A DNA stretch of 64,000 nucleotides from Thelonectria olida (Eukaryota; Ascomycota; Sordariomycetes; Hypocreales; Nectriaceae): assembly GCA_020736575.1 (NCBI GenBank), contig JAGPYM010000030.1:186001-250000 (forward strand), read 5' to 3'. The position numbers and the translations under genes are program-made. Positions 1 to 11,543 of this stretch are shown here, in pieces. The notes beneath the pieces are model-generated. The model had not been told where the DNA came from, did not search any database, and saw only the letters and a program-made list of their open reading frames with translations. Within the stretch, counting starts at the first letter, position 1; each line of letters begins with the position of its first letter.

Positions 1-291
1 GCCGGTCTCGCCGCTGCTCAGGCAGCTCTGAATCAGGCACAGGCGCGGGTAGGTCAGTCGGGCGTGCCAGAAGCTGGCACGACGGATATGAAGGAGAAGC
101 AACAAGAAGGTCGAGTGACGCGAGTGCAAAGGTTCGCCGCATGGTTGGCAGAAAGCAACGTCGACATACCATCCATGGTGGATGTGACACAGGAAATTGT
201 GTCTTTTTACGACTTTTACGAGCAATATAACGACAAACTCACTCGAGAGCAAATCAACCGGTTCGTCAAGGCTCGGAGCTTGGACAAGTGA
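1..291 (+). CDS. 3' end of an unidentified protein-coding gene (partial)
   Basis: An open frame runs in frame 1 from the window edge to TGA at 289-291, giving the last 96 residues of a protein that starts upstream of the window. The visible part begins with an Ala/Gln-rich stretch, passes through a charged linker, and ends in a predicted helical tail with the final residues DKLTREQINRFVKARSLDK. The codons favour C or G at the third position as in the other genes here, which supports real coding. I do not recognise the family and see no catalytic or metal-binding motif. A 6.2 kb gap follows. Confidence 0.7.
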   Translation, partial: AGLAAAQAALNQAQARVGQSGVPEAGTTDMKEKQQEGRVTRVQRFAAWLAESNVDIPSMVDVTQEIVSFYDFYEQYNDKLTREQINRFVKARSLDK

Positions 292-3200
292 AGGTTACGA
301 GTAAATTCTGGGTGTAAACCCTTGCACGAACTGTATGAGGCATGAGACAACAAGTATGGCGGGTTGCATATGAGCATTTGAGTCCACTTAGAGTATGGGA
401 TTGGAGTTTGCGGTTCGGTTGGAGAAAATCATTATAGAATTTGGTGTATATGGATGGGCAGTACGTTATAGCGTTGTGATGGGTCTTATACCGGAAACGA
501 GCGATCCAATTGCAAACCCACGCAGACACGAAGTGGCAATTCATCGAGGGAGGTCGACTTTGGCATGACTGGGGGAGTTATGGGCGCCGAGAGCAAATGG
601 AATTCGCATCTGTCTGCTACCACACAACTTTGATTGATTTCAGTCCGCGAATTGCCTGCTCCAGCCTGCTCGGAAACACTGAAATCCAGATATTGAGTAG
701 TCCATGGGAGTTGTGGAAGTTCACTATTCCCCCTACAATAGTTGACGATCAATATTATATTTTGAGACACCACTACGTTACGCCCAATTGACAGTTGAAA
801 TGCGACGAACTTGATAGCCAGCCCAGAAGCATGCGAAGTCCACGTATCGTGTTACGACGACAGGGAGGAGTGGATGGATCTTTCCCTTGGTGACTGAACA
901 GGCGACGATACAGACCCCACTGAGTCCCCAGGCGGCCTGAGAGTGATGCTGATAGCACGGTCCAGCCCGACCCAAGGATGCGAGCAACGGCCTGCGTCAT
1001 CGCCCCAACAGCAAAGGAACAAAGGGCGGGACGTCAACGCTGCCGTCGTCGCAAGGCTGCATCTCCCGTCATTTGATGGGATCCCCGCACCGTGAAAATG
1101 TCTCGGAGGGCGTCGTCGTACGAGTGTGGGAGCGAAAACCGAGTCACAAAGCGAATCTCCGAATAACGGCGGCGCCGCCCTTGGATCGACTGAACACAGC
1201 TCTAACATCGGAAGGTCGCGGAGCAAGACGACGGGAGAGACGGGAACGGGAGAGTCGCTCGACCCAGTGACGTCTTGTTGCGTGTGGCGCACTTGAGCAG
1301 AGGAGCTGATGAGGGGGAACGATACAGAACGATGCGCGTGGCTTTCATCACGCAAAGCCACGGGGATGGAAAACCGGACGGTCCGTGGACCAGGATCGCA
1401 AGGAGCTTAGAGCCAAAGCCGCCAAACGAGCTTGTGAGCCCAGCCTCACAATCCGCGGGCGAAGCACAAACCCACCAGGCCATGCTACGCAAAGCAGGGA
1501 AGACGCCCCTTGTTAGTTCGAAGGGATGAAAGCACAGGGTAGGTGACGTTGGAGTCGGATACTGATTGCCCTGAGACCTGGCTCTGGAGAGCAAAACAAC
1601 CCTATTCGCAAAATGATGGTCGCTTTGGCTCAACAAATCCCTTCTTTTCTACGCCAGGTGAGACACCGAACGACAAACAGCAAAAAGAACCAGCGCCGCT
1701 GCCGACGGACGACGGAGAGCACGCCATGAGAAGTAGCGGTGTGGGCGACAAATCCAAAGAAGCCATCCCAACGTGTGGTCTGTGTGTCTGTTTTTGTGCG
1801 TGGGGATGGAGGGAGGGTCAATGAGAATCGGTCTGGAGATGACCTCCATCCAGAGTGGTGGGAAGAGAGCAGGAGGAGGAGGAGGAGACCACTTGTCAGA
1901 CATTCGCCATCCCAACGGCCAGAGACACACAGGGACGCAACGCAAGGGGGGCCGGCAATGAGCAGACCACGCCTCCTAGTCCAGATCTCCCTTTCTCTCG
2001 CCTGGATGGTTGGATGGTCATGAACCGACCAGTGCTTTCTATTTCCAGCCCAGAAGACAAGGGCAAACCCCCCCCCAATGCCGGGACTGGTTCACATCGT
2101 CCGAGCCATGCTTGAAGGGTAGAGCAAAGACTGCGACGAAGGGCGAGAAGAACAAGGGATCTGTGATTGACCAGTCGAATTTGAACAAGCCATTGAGAGG
2201 GCAGGAGCTGCACGTCACCCAAACGGGAAATCAAGATTGTGTTCCCATCCCACGACGGCCAAGCAGGTTGGCAGGCCGCGAGGGGTCGTCGATCCCGGAC
2301 ACTGCCCTGTGCCTGTGCCTGGCCGCTTTATTCCTGCAGCGAGGCCCTTCTCGTTTTCGGGTTGTGGAATACCCACGCAACTTCGTCAACGAACTTGTAA
2401 TAACCTACGATGGAAATATGCACAGCGACAGAGTGAGGCCCATCAACTATCGAAAGATCGACGCATGGCGATGCCCTCCCTCCCACCAAACTCTCAACGC
2501 TGCTCGAATCCCAACCCCCCTTGGCCCGAATGAACCCAGGCGGGCTTCGAACGATTCCCCAACTGGACATCGAGTCCCAGGGCCCCAAAATAGATAGTTT
2601 CATGGGGTGGGAGCCAGCCCCTCCTTGTGGTGGTAGTCTGGCAAATGACCGTACTCGTGGCGTGGTAGGCGGGAGGGCAGGGCAAAGCCGCTCAGATGGG
2701 GGAAACTCGATTGCATTTTCGATTTTGAATTTCCGCTAGATAGACGGCGTATGTCTGTGTTCGAAGGGCCATGATTGATCTAGCCGAGATCGAAGAGACT
2801 GGACGGGGACAAAGACCATCCCCCAAAGCCACAGCCATCCGGCAGTGAAGGGCTCGAGGGGTGGTGTGGGATGCGGCGGTGGGGAGGCGGACGGGGAGTC
2901 GAAGCAAGGCAAGCAAGCGTCCCGTTCTGAGACGGCATGAATGATGGGCACGCAGGTTGCAGGTTGCATGTTACAAGGGCAGGCAAGCTGATTGATTGAC
3001 GAAATCGCTACGGGCGTCAAGTCAGTCGGTCTTTTGCCGCCGTCGTCACTCTGCCCAGGGTATGGGCCCAAGCACCTCCCCTCCCACGCCTTTCAGTGCA
3101 ACGACGGGAGGGCACCCCGGCCTCCAACCCCAGTCTCGGTCTCGGTTGACGCCCGCTTCCCTCGCCGCCGCCGAGAAACTAAAGAGTTCCTGCGTAAAGG

Positions 3201-6200
3201 ATGCGTGGAACCCTGGATGTTCCGGGAAGACCTGGTAGTGGCAATCGAGGCCCTGGAAGGGCAGGTGGCTGCACCTCTCAACGCTGGAAGAGAACTCGAG
3301 AGCTAGTGAGGGCGATTGATTGCAGAATGCAGATGCAGGAGGTCAGCCGTGCCCTGCTCTGGACACAGAGGTGGTGCGTTGCGGCGAAGCGGGCATGCAC
3401 AGTGTTCCCCGGTCCAGACAGAAGCTTGCGGCGTGGGTTGGGTATCATGATGGATGGGACGATCTCTTCTCACTGATCATTTTTAGGACTTGATGAGATG
3501 CTGACCAGCCTGCTCTCTGCGAAGTGCGCATATAGAACCAGAACAATGAGGGTGGTGAGGAAGATGGAGGGGTTGGCTTCCACAACTGCTTCCACAACCT
3601 GCCACTCGTGTGCCAGCCATACGGGATGCACTAACAACTGGGCAGTTGTCGCAGAGTTGCAACGTAAACAGACGGCCACAGCCGATACCTCATTAGCGTC
3701 CTATTGTCAAGCGAGACAGAGTTTTGAGGCTGACGTTGAACAGGAATCTAGAATGACAAGAACAATGGACAAGTGAGACATATCGAGACAATAATAAAGC
3801 AAAGGGAACGAAAAGAGGGTGTGGTCTATCAAGCAACAAGCTCGTCGAGAAACGACGGTGCCCGTCCAGCGCATCCGAGGCGTCTATCAATCGACGCTGC
3901 GACCGAACGAAGATTGATGAGGCGGAGAAGGTGATGGGATCTGCACGCCTCTGCCTCGTCTGTGTGCCTCTACGAGATGCTGCGATTGTCCACAGTGCGC
4001 AACGGGAACCCTGAAGGCCCTTTCCAACCGCCACGTTTCCCATGATCCATGCTCAGACGCCCGTTGACACACTCGCCGCCATCGACTATCCCAACCCTGG
4101 AGAAAGGACGAGCGTCCATAGCCCACTTCCCACTCCACAGTCTGGCCAGCTTGCCGTCCAGTCATGGCGAATTGCCACACTCCATGAACAGCTGTCGTCA
4201 ATTTGGGCCCTTGGGGCCGCATGGTTGCCAAGTGCTTCACGCCCTACCTCACCACAACGCACACACGTCGTCCACTCATCAACCACCTTCTCTCTCCCGG
4301 CCGCATTAGAACGACCTTGAGGTGCAGAACACGGGAAAGAAACACAGCGTTTGGGGGAGCAACCAAGCAATGAAGCATAACTAAGCAGGGTTCTCCCTCA
4401 GACGAGTCTAGACTGGGCCAGCATCGACGGCCAGCATTTGAGTTTCGGCACTGCACCCTGACGCTGCAATGCACTGTCCCAGGTTGTAGTACTTCTTGGT
4501 GCACATTCGATTCGATTTACTCGGAGAACAACATTCTCGAAGATATCCATCCGCATTCGTCCACCTCTCCGTCAATTGTCTCTAGATTGTCTCCAATACC
4601 AGCAGACAGGCGAGACAGCCGCAGCACCAAGAAGCAACAACACTTGGTCCAGAGCAAGCAAATGAAACGAATGCGGGGCGCAGGGGCAGTGCCCGAATAT
4701 CGACACTGCCAGCGTCGCAGAGATCGAGAAGCGCATGCTGTTCGTTCACGCGGCAGTGGGTAACGTCAATTTCAGCAATGTCAACAAACAAAACGCCCTA
4801 TAACCCAATCACAGCCCCTAATTCCGTCAATACTCCAGAAGGGAAATGGCGCTTAGGACAATTGGAAAGGGGGGGACGGGCGGCTGGCGCTGGCGCTGGT
4901 GCTGGCGCTGACACACAGTCTGTCTGCTCCGCAGGGCACAGAGGAGAATTAATGCACGCGGTGCCTGAGCTGCCTTGCCGACACCCATCATACCTCATCT
5001 GTACTCACCTGAAGGGCACCTGACGGTGTGAAGACCCATCCCCTGAAAATAGCCCACTGGAGTAAGCCGGTGTCGAATGTTGGTCCCGTTTTTTGGATGG
5101 TGGATTGTCAACAAAGACACACGCGCAGGCAAAGGATTTTTTCTAGGCAATTACGGAACCTGACTGGCAGGTTGCTGCGAGAATTCGTACGTCGTCTGCA
5201 ATTCGAGCAGATGCCTGAGTTTACGGTTGAGAATGGTGGAAGTAAGTTCTGTCCGACGGTTGTTGATATCTATTGCATGCGTGCCGTTACGCCCTTTTTG
5301 CCTACGGTACGAATATTCCCCAGTCACACGGCATGGTGCGAGATGCACCCACTGGTCTTCTAGCCACAAAAACAAAAAAGCCCTAGGAAAGCCTTGGGAC
5401 CTGTTTGGGATGCGAGAAGCCGCTGGAGTTCACCAGGCCCAGGACTCTTTCGCGACCTCCGTCCAAGCTCTCTCCACCAAGAAACGTTGATCAGAGAGAC
5501 CTGAACGCTCGCCGGTCAAGTGACAGCCACTGGAATGAATCCCAGGGGGTGGTCCGAGGCCGCCGAAGCCAACACTGGGCGCCTAGGAGCAAGGAGCGTC
5601 GCAAGAGCACGGGGTCAGATTATGCGACGAGTCAACGGTACCCGCAACCCCGCGTTCCAACCTCGCAAATTGCAAGTACTGCAAACAGCCTGCCCTATCG
5701 CCAGCGCGAGATGCTTAGGCCCGGACGCTCCTGCGACACTGTCCGCGGCCGGCGACTCGCCACTGTGCTCGCTCACGGCGGGCCTGCCCCCCCAGCGGAA
5801 CCACAAGCATGCCACCACAGATTACACAGTGGCGCGTGCTATTCCTAATACGAGCTAGCTCAATGCAAGCCAATCCAATCACCAGGCGGTGGCGAGGCCG
5901 ATGGGTCCGCCGTTTGCGGGAGGTGATTCGCCAGACGTGGGTCCCGCCCTCATCTCTTGTGTGGCACCCTGGCGTACCCTTGGAAATACTTGTCCATCCT
6001 TGTCGACCTTGTGGGCTGGAGTGGGTTCTCCGTGGAGCACCTTGTGGACCCCCCAGGTCTCCCACGTCTCCTCAAGCGTCCCCAACCAACAAAACCCGCT
6101 GCCCGCCGTCGCCGATTTCCTTTTTCTCCCACTTATCATCCGCCTGTCACCTCGCCCCTCGTACCTGCCTCGCTTCGCTTCGCTCCTGCTTTCCCACACA

Positions 6201-6496
6201 AACCCAATCCACCTGCGTCTTCCAACCTTTACCACACACACAACTCAACGCAACTCAACTCAACTCCACGACAACTCAATATCACCGCCCGAGTCTTTCA
6301 ATTCCATCCCTGACTCTTCGCTCACAAAGTTATTCACCGGAGACAAATCCCTTGTGTCTTTTGATCACCGTTTCAACGTTAATCGCGCACCATAATTTCC
6401 GTCCCGGATTTCGCATATTGACGCTCACCTCGACGGTCTTACTCTGTCGCAAACTCTTCGCACATACAATAAAACGATAAACCAACTTGCTTCACA
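292..6496. other. 6.2 kb gene-poor intergenic region
   Basis: No ORF here has coding-like composition, a recognisable domain, or plausible splice sites linking it to another. The longest open frames (195 codons at 2010-2597 and 223 codons at 5809-6480) encode low-complexity Pro/Ser/Arg-rich strings. The last 450 bases (about 6040-6496) are strongly pyrimidine-rich on the plus strand, with repeated CAACTCAA words, and look like the 5' leader of the gene at 6497. The rest is presumably the upstream regulatory region of that gene plus the terminator of the gene at 1-291. Confidence 0.5.
4882..4910. repeat. short GCTGGC/GCTGGT tandem repeat
   Basis: About five imperfect copies of a six-base GCTGGY unit lie inside the gene-poor region. 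They are not in any supported coding frame. Confidence 0.7.
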
Positions 6497-7117
6497 ATGG
6501 CTGGATACTATCAGTTCACTCCCCAACTGGGTCTCATGTCCGCGTCGACTCACAACCACCATGGCGGCCGAAATCGCCGTGCGCCCCGCCTCTCCGTCTC
6601 CCAGAATGCGCAGCGCCAGTTCCGCGGCGTGCGCAGCATGAAAGAGCTCAATGAGGCGCAGGCTGTCGCTACCTTCAGATCAAAGTTTGAGACCAGCCGC
6701 TCCTTCGACCTTGAAGACGATATGGAGTTTTGTCCCGGCCTGTTGACTGAGAGCGACGTGAGTTCTCCTGGCGACTCCCCAGCTTCGTCACCATCCATGA
6801 GTCTAACCCGCCCTCAGTATGTGTCCATCTCCAGTTCTTCGGAGCGTTCGTCACTAGCCAGCAACTCTCCGGACTCTTCGCCCACCCAACAACCTCAAAC
6901 CATCACTCCTGGCTTCTCTCTCAACTCCACCTCCCCCGCATTCATCCCTCCCAGCTACCACAACCAACACTCAGGCCTCAAGCTTCACCAACCCGCCGCC
7001 ACGCGAGGTCGCAATGCCATTCCCATCATCAATCCAGCCACCGGCATCACCATGTCGAGCCCACCTCAATCCGTGTCGCCCGGCAGGATGCAACAGTCCA
7101 TGCCTCGTCGATGGTAG
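6497..7117 (+). CDS. conserved-looking hypothetical protein, 206 aa, Ser/Pro-rich
   Basis: A single-exon frame starts at an ATG in a good context (CACAATGG) directly after a long pyrimidine-rich leader. The N-terminal 80 residues are mixed, with aromatic and basic residues followed by an acidic cluster (LEDDMEFCPGLLTESD), and read like a short conserved motif region. Residues about 85-206 are Ser/Pro/Gln/Thr-rich and probably disordered, ending MPRRW. There is no signal peptide or membrane segment. The family is not identified. The acidic-aromatic motif, disordered tail and very long upstream region would suit a regulatory or developmental protein, but that is inference. The 3' untranslated region probably extends several hundred bases. 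Confidence 0.8.
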   Translation: MAGYYQFTPQLGLMSASTHNHHGGRNRRAPRLSVSQNAQRQFRGVRSMKELNEAQAVATFRSKFETSRSFDLEDDMEFCPGLLTESDVSSPGDSPASSPSMSLTRPQYVSISSSSERSSLASNSPDSSPTQQPQTITPGFSLNSTSPAFIPPSYHNQHSGLKLHQPAATRGRNAIPIINPATGITMSSPPQSVSPGRMQQSMPRRW

Positions 7118-8962
7118 ACGACTTCCAGTCTCTGCGTCGGCGATGTGTCATGAACTGTGAACCTATTGTCCATTTCTTTCTGGCAACTTCATCTTGGCGG
7201 GCACACCAATTGACCAATGCTCGGGAATGGCATCATCTTCTCTTGCGGGCTGGGTACCTCGAGGCTTTTTGTGGGGTTTCGACCTGCTCGATGCAGTCGA
7301 CCTCTTAATGTTGGCGACAAGCTCCAACGACTACAATCATCCTACAACCTTTTTCTCCTCCCTTACCTGTATAAACAAATCCTTAATCGCATGTTCCCCC
7401 CTTGTTTCACCAACAAGTTTCAATGAGGATACAACAAACCGGCGCGGTATGAGAAAGATCGATACCAATTTCTTCTGTTTTGGTTACTGTTTTTGCACAA
7501 CCAGTCAAATACTTTTGGGTACAGTGTCTGCCTTAAGATGAGGCTGTCTGACACGAAAAAAATGGGCGTTTTCAAGGTTTTGCATTTCAAGACGACATTC
7601 GCCGGCGCACTGGACGTGGAGAGGTTCTTGTTTTTCGGCATCTTTACTTTTGTTACGCGGGGACGCAGCCGATGTCCCCCTGTTTTCATTCACCAAAATG
7701 TCTTCTTTCTCATCACGGTCATGGGCTCATGAAGTCATAAGAAAAAGAAACATAGAAGGAGTGCTTTTCACGAGCGGGGATTCAGGTGTTCTTGTCTGGT
7801 CGCATTTTGGGAAATGTTTGGGCGGTGGTCGGATCGAGACGAAACGGTGTCATGTGTGTTTTTGCAGCACCTCCAAGCATCATGATGCTGGGGACGGGTA
7901 TATCTATCTGGGAATTACGTGGAGTTGGTCGAATTTTTGGTTTGGTCCCGCTGTTGCAAATGAAGGGGCAAAGAGGTTTCTATTCTTCCTTCATTGTATC
8001 ATTTCGGGGCTGCCTATATATTTGTCCTCGTTTTGTTGTTTTTTTACTTAGTCTTCTTTGTCTTTTCTTCGGTCAGAATTCCTCAGCGGAACGGTCTATA
8101 TCTGACGGCGGTTTTTGATGATGCAGCGTTGCTGGGCGGTTGGACTGGACACTGACATGATCAAAGTTGCGGGATGGTTTTTGGGATCACTATAGGCCCT
8201 CGTGCCTGGTTTTGCAATGGGTTAACAGCGGTTGTGGCTATTGTTGACTGGGATATGGCGCTGCAAGGTTGCGATGAAGCGGCCTGAGAGCTGCAAAGAT
8301 GAGAATACACGATGTTCAAACACTTTTGATGTTCCAATCTTTGATGTGTCCCTTATTCAAACACTTGAGGGTGTGTCGTCTCTGTTGACTGTTGCACTTG
8401 TGACATTGGTATGAAGTTGATTGCCCTGCATTGGTGTTGCTAGGTGGTGTTGCTAGGTGGCTGATATCCCGTTGTTTGTCTCTGTGACAAGATCTGCGGT
8501 GTCATCGCAGCACTGGGCTGAGCAACCATTCCCATCTTCGTACGAAGGACATTTGTGGACAAACAAGAACAAGCCATAAAACATGTCATCAAGGGTCGTC
8601 CATTGGCCAAACGCAGTCCAGTGTTTACAAATAGCTCTTTCCAATCCAAGCGGGAATCGACGATAGGAAACGTTCCGGGTTCGTCAAATGGAGAATGCTC
8701 GGCTCGGGCGCATCATGATGATGATGATGGTGGTGACGTCACAAGAGTTCCATTGATGAAGCAATGACTTTGACAAGCTCCAAGGCGAGAGAGAGGAGGG
8801 GAAAAAGGGGGCAGGCACATTTGGGACAGTAATTGGGTTAAATTGACTGGTTTTCTCTTTTTCCTTCTCCATGTCGTTTTAGAACAAAACGCTGGCCTCT
8901 TGAAGCAACCAATTCCTACGAAATACACCGAAAGCAACCATCACAACACCACATCATCAATC
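7118..8962. other. intergenic: 3' UTR and promoter region
   Basis: No gene is seen. The segment 7300-8100 is T-rich on the plus strand, and several open frames there encode Phe/Cys-rich strings of the kind expected from untranslated sequence. The region holds the terminator of the gene at 6497 and the promoter of the gene at 8963, including a perfect CRE-type palindrome at 8734-8741. Confidence 0.5.
8734..8741. promoter_or_regulatory. perfect CRE/ATF-type bZIP site
   Basis: TGACGTCA, an eight-base perfect palindrome, lies 222 bases upstream of the ATG at 8963. It is the consensus for CREB/ATF-type bZIP factors (Atf1/AtfA, Sko1 in fungi). An adjacent ATG/CAT trinucleotide run precedes it. Function is inferred from the motif and position only. 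Confidence 0.45.
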
Positions 8963-9414
8963 ATGTCAGCCCCAACCTCACTGGCTCTGCGCTCACTTCG
9001 CATGGGCCGCGTCGTGACGGCCCGCCGAACGTTTGTTTCCATGACTCCCCGCCTGAATCTCAAGGAGTCGTCCAGCCGTACGTCCTGACCCCTGACCTGC
9101 GTCCATGGCGCAGACTCTCGCCGGCAGCATCCATCCCTTCACCATGCAACTCTGCAAAGTTCAACCCTTGACAATTTTGCACTATAGAAACCGACGTCGA
9201 CTACGACCGCCACAAGCGAGACTCGCTCGCCAAGCAGAAGAGCGGCAAGGGCCACTGGAAGCCCGAGCTCGCGTCCGACAGCGAAGAGGCCGTCAGGGCG
9301 GATCGGGCGTCGCGCGACAGCCCCAAGGAGGAGGTCAACCGGCTGCAGGAGCGGACGAAGAGGGCCGCCGAGGAGACTGCCAAGGGCGGCACGAGCATGC
9401 GCGACGGCATGTAA
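8963..9414 (+). CDS. small mitochondrial protein (conserved fungal family), 2 exons
   Basis: Exons are 8963-9077 and 9188-9414, giving 113 aa; the intron has GTACGT donor and TATAG acceptor, and joins at a split codon. The N-terminal 35 residues carry many Arg/Ser/Thr and no acidic residues (a typical mitochondrial presequence), followed by LKESSSQ. The second exon reads TDVDYDRHKRDSLAKQKSGK and a GHWKPELASDSEEAV block, then a charged helical tail ending SMRDGM. I recognise this block as a conserved fungal family often labelled as a mitochondrial carrier, a label that seems wrong because there are no membrane segments. It lies 965 bases upstream of the real PET8 carrier gene on the same strand, which may be the source of that label. 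Molecular function is unknown. Confidence 0.8.
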
Positions 9415-10378
9415 AAAAAGGCACAGGCCTTGCTGTATGCCTATTGACGATTGCAAGGAAGGGTAATCATGCGTAAGGCTAGAGTAATGCCCTGGCGAAA
9501 TTGGGCGGGGAGACTGTGCATAGTCGGATCTCGGAAACGGGCAAGGTAGTTTGGCCCAGAAATCCAATATTAATTATTACACGTCTCGTGTTAAATGAAC
9601 CGGTTCCTCGTGCTCGTCTAAGCGGTATGAAGCCACGGACCAGCCGAGAAGGCATGGATTGGGGGGGCTGGTGCCTCGTCGGGGTGTTGCACCGAAGATG
9701 GATCACCAACTCGCCCACTCAACCATGTAAAGCCTGCCGTGTAAGATGATATTATTTGCCCATCTGCTCGTGTTTCTAGACTTGGGGTGTCGTTGACTGG
9801 GGAGATGGAATCTGTGTTGTTTGTGTCGGGTACAATCAATAGTGGTGAGGTGTAGTTAGATTCGTACTCGAAGTTGTCAAGTAGTTTCCTCATATAGCAG
9901 CATTTTGTAAGGCGTACTACCTCTCGAGACGATCAATCGTCACACAACGAGAACAATACCTTGAACGCGGACACAAAGTATATCAGAGAACCCCATTAAT
10001 ACCTCAACTACACGAATAACCAAATACAATCAATTGCAACCGGTAGAGACAACATACAACCCCGGAATAAGAATCGGTGTCAACCATTAATGCTCCAGGG
10101 TAGCTCCCTGCCAAATGGCAGCACGCGAACACAATCCCGCGCACTCTTATCGATAAGCCAAAGCTCCCGTCCCTCAACACCAAGCAATTTATTTCTCCCG
10201 CCGACCTCGGTCTCCGATATCAACGACGCCTCCTCCATCTCCCCTCGTTCGTCCCCTCCGCCCTCCCGTGCCTCCGGGCCTCCTCAACCTCCTAATTGAC
10301 CCCCTCCACTCCACTAGGGTTTATTCATTCCTCTCTCCCTCCGTTCTCATCTTCTTCACACCACCAAACCGCCCGACC
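9415..10378. other. intergenic between small mitochondrial gene and PET8
   Basis: No gene is seen. The last 300 bases are pyrimidine-rich (C-runs with TCC and CTC words) and look like the leader of the carrier gene. An in-frame upstream extension of that frame (10268-10378) lacks conserved sequence. Confidence 0.5.
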
Positions 10379-11248
10379 ATGTCCTCCGCAAACCCCTCCT
10401 TCCAATCCGCCCTCCTCGCCGGCGCCCTCGCCGGAACCACCGTCGACCTCTCCCTCTTCCCCCTCGACACCCTCAAGACCCGCCTCCAGTCCTCCGCCGG
10501 CTTCTTCCCCTCCGGCGGCTTCGCCGGCATCTACCGCGGCATCGGCTCCGCCCTCGTCGGCTCCGCCCCCGGCGCCGCCTTCTTCTTCTGCACCTACGAG
10601 TCCGTCAAGGCCGCCCTGCACGCCCGCCTGCCCCAGGGCGAACACCACCCCGCATGGCACGGCCCCGTCTCCCACATGCTCGCCGCGAGCGCCGGTGAGG
10701 TCGCCGCCTGCGCTGTCCGCGTGCCCACCGAAGTCGTCAAGCAGCGCGCCCAGGCCGGGCACCACGGCGGGTCGTCGGGGGCGGCGCTGCGGGCAATCCT
10801 GGGCCGGTATGGCACGCACGGGCTGACGAGTGTGTGGCGCGAGCTGTACCGCGGCTGGGGCATTACCGTGTTCCGCGAGGTGCCCTTCACCGTGATCCAG
10901 TTCCCGCTGTGGGAGGCCATGAAGGCGTGGAGCCGACGGCGCCGGGGCGGCGAGGAGGTGTCGGCTGGCGAGAGCGCTTTGTACGGTAGCATGGCGGGTG
11001 GTGTGGCCGCGGCCCTGACGACGCCGCTTGACGTGCTCAAGACGCGTGTGATGTTGTCCAAGGAACGAGTGAGCGTGGCAGAGGTGTTTGGTCGCATGGT
11101 GCGCGAGGAAGGAATCCGGCCCTTCTTTGCAGGCATCGCGCCGCGAGTGACATGGATCTCTATTGGCGGTGCTATCTTCCTAGGAAGTTACCAATATACC
11201 ATCAATTCGATACATGGCAGAGGAGCTGATAAGGCAGAGAGAGAATAA
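10379..11248 (+). CDS. PET8: mitochondrial S-adenosylmethionine carrier
   Basis: A single exon encodes 289 aa. It is a mitochondrial carrier family member with three tandem repeats, each with the signature P-x-[DE]-x-x-[KR]: FPLDTLKTRLQ (about residue 27), VPTEVVKQRAQ (about 118) and TPLDVLKTRVM (about 215). Matching GxYRGI, LYRGWG and FFAGI segments follow the first helix of each repeat. The FPLDTLKTRLQ repeat with the GFAGIYRGIGS segment and the length fit the Pet8/SLC25A26 subgroup, which exchanges cytosolic S-adenosylmethionine for S-adenosylhomocysteine across the inner membrane. The ATG after CCGACC was chosen because the family starts a few residues before the first helix; the open frame continues upstream to 10268 without family similarity. 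GC3 is very high. Confidence 0.93.
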   Translation: MSSANPSFQSALLAGALAGTTVDLSLFPLDTLKTRLQSSAGFFPSGGFAGIYRGIGSALVGSAPGAAFFFCTYESVKAALHARLPQGEHHPAWHGPVSHMLAASAGEVAACAVRVPTEVVKQRAQAGHHGGSSGAALRAILGRYGTHGLTSVWRELYRGWGITVFREVPFTVIQFPLWEAMKAWSRRRRGGEEVSAGESALYGSMAGGVAAALTTPLDVLKTRVMLSKERVSVAEVFGRMVREEGIRPFFAGIAPRVTWISIGGAIFLGSYQYTINSIHGRGADKAERE

Positions 11249-11543
11249 TAATGCTAGGGGCATTTGTACGATATGAGCCATGATAGAAAGGAGGCTAGGC
11301 GCCAGTCATGTAAAAAGGAGGATGCGCAGGCTACAATCGTGGTCGCAAGAGTATAATTATGTACAGTTACGTCCCTGAGGGCTATATACAAGCATGGGTA
11401 TGTACAAAAACGACTGGGGTATGCTTTGATGGGCAACGAACGGATAGACACAGCTTTTCTCGATACACAAAGATTCGACGAAGACACGAAAACACTCGCG
11501 GGGAGGAGAGGCCTGGCCTGAGCGGACGGGAAGGATAACCCCA

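Noticed and set aside
2010..2597. 195-codon open frame
   Set aside because: No domain, no codon bias, and overlapped by open frames of similar quality on both strands.
5809..6480. 223-codon open frame before the gene at 6497
   Set aside because: Translates a pyrimidine-rich leader; repeated CAACTCAA words give the Gln/Leu/Asn/Ser strings.
10325..10819. Gly/Glu-rich 164-codon antisense frame
   Set aside because: Mirror of the GC3-rich carrier gene PET8 on the opposite strand.
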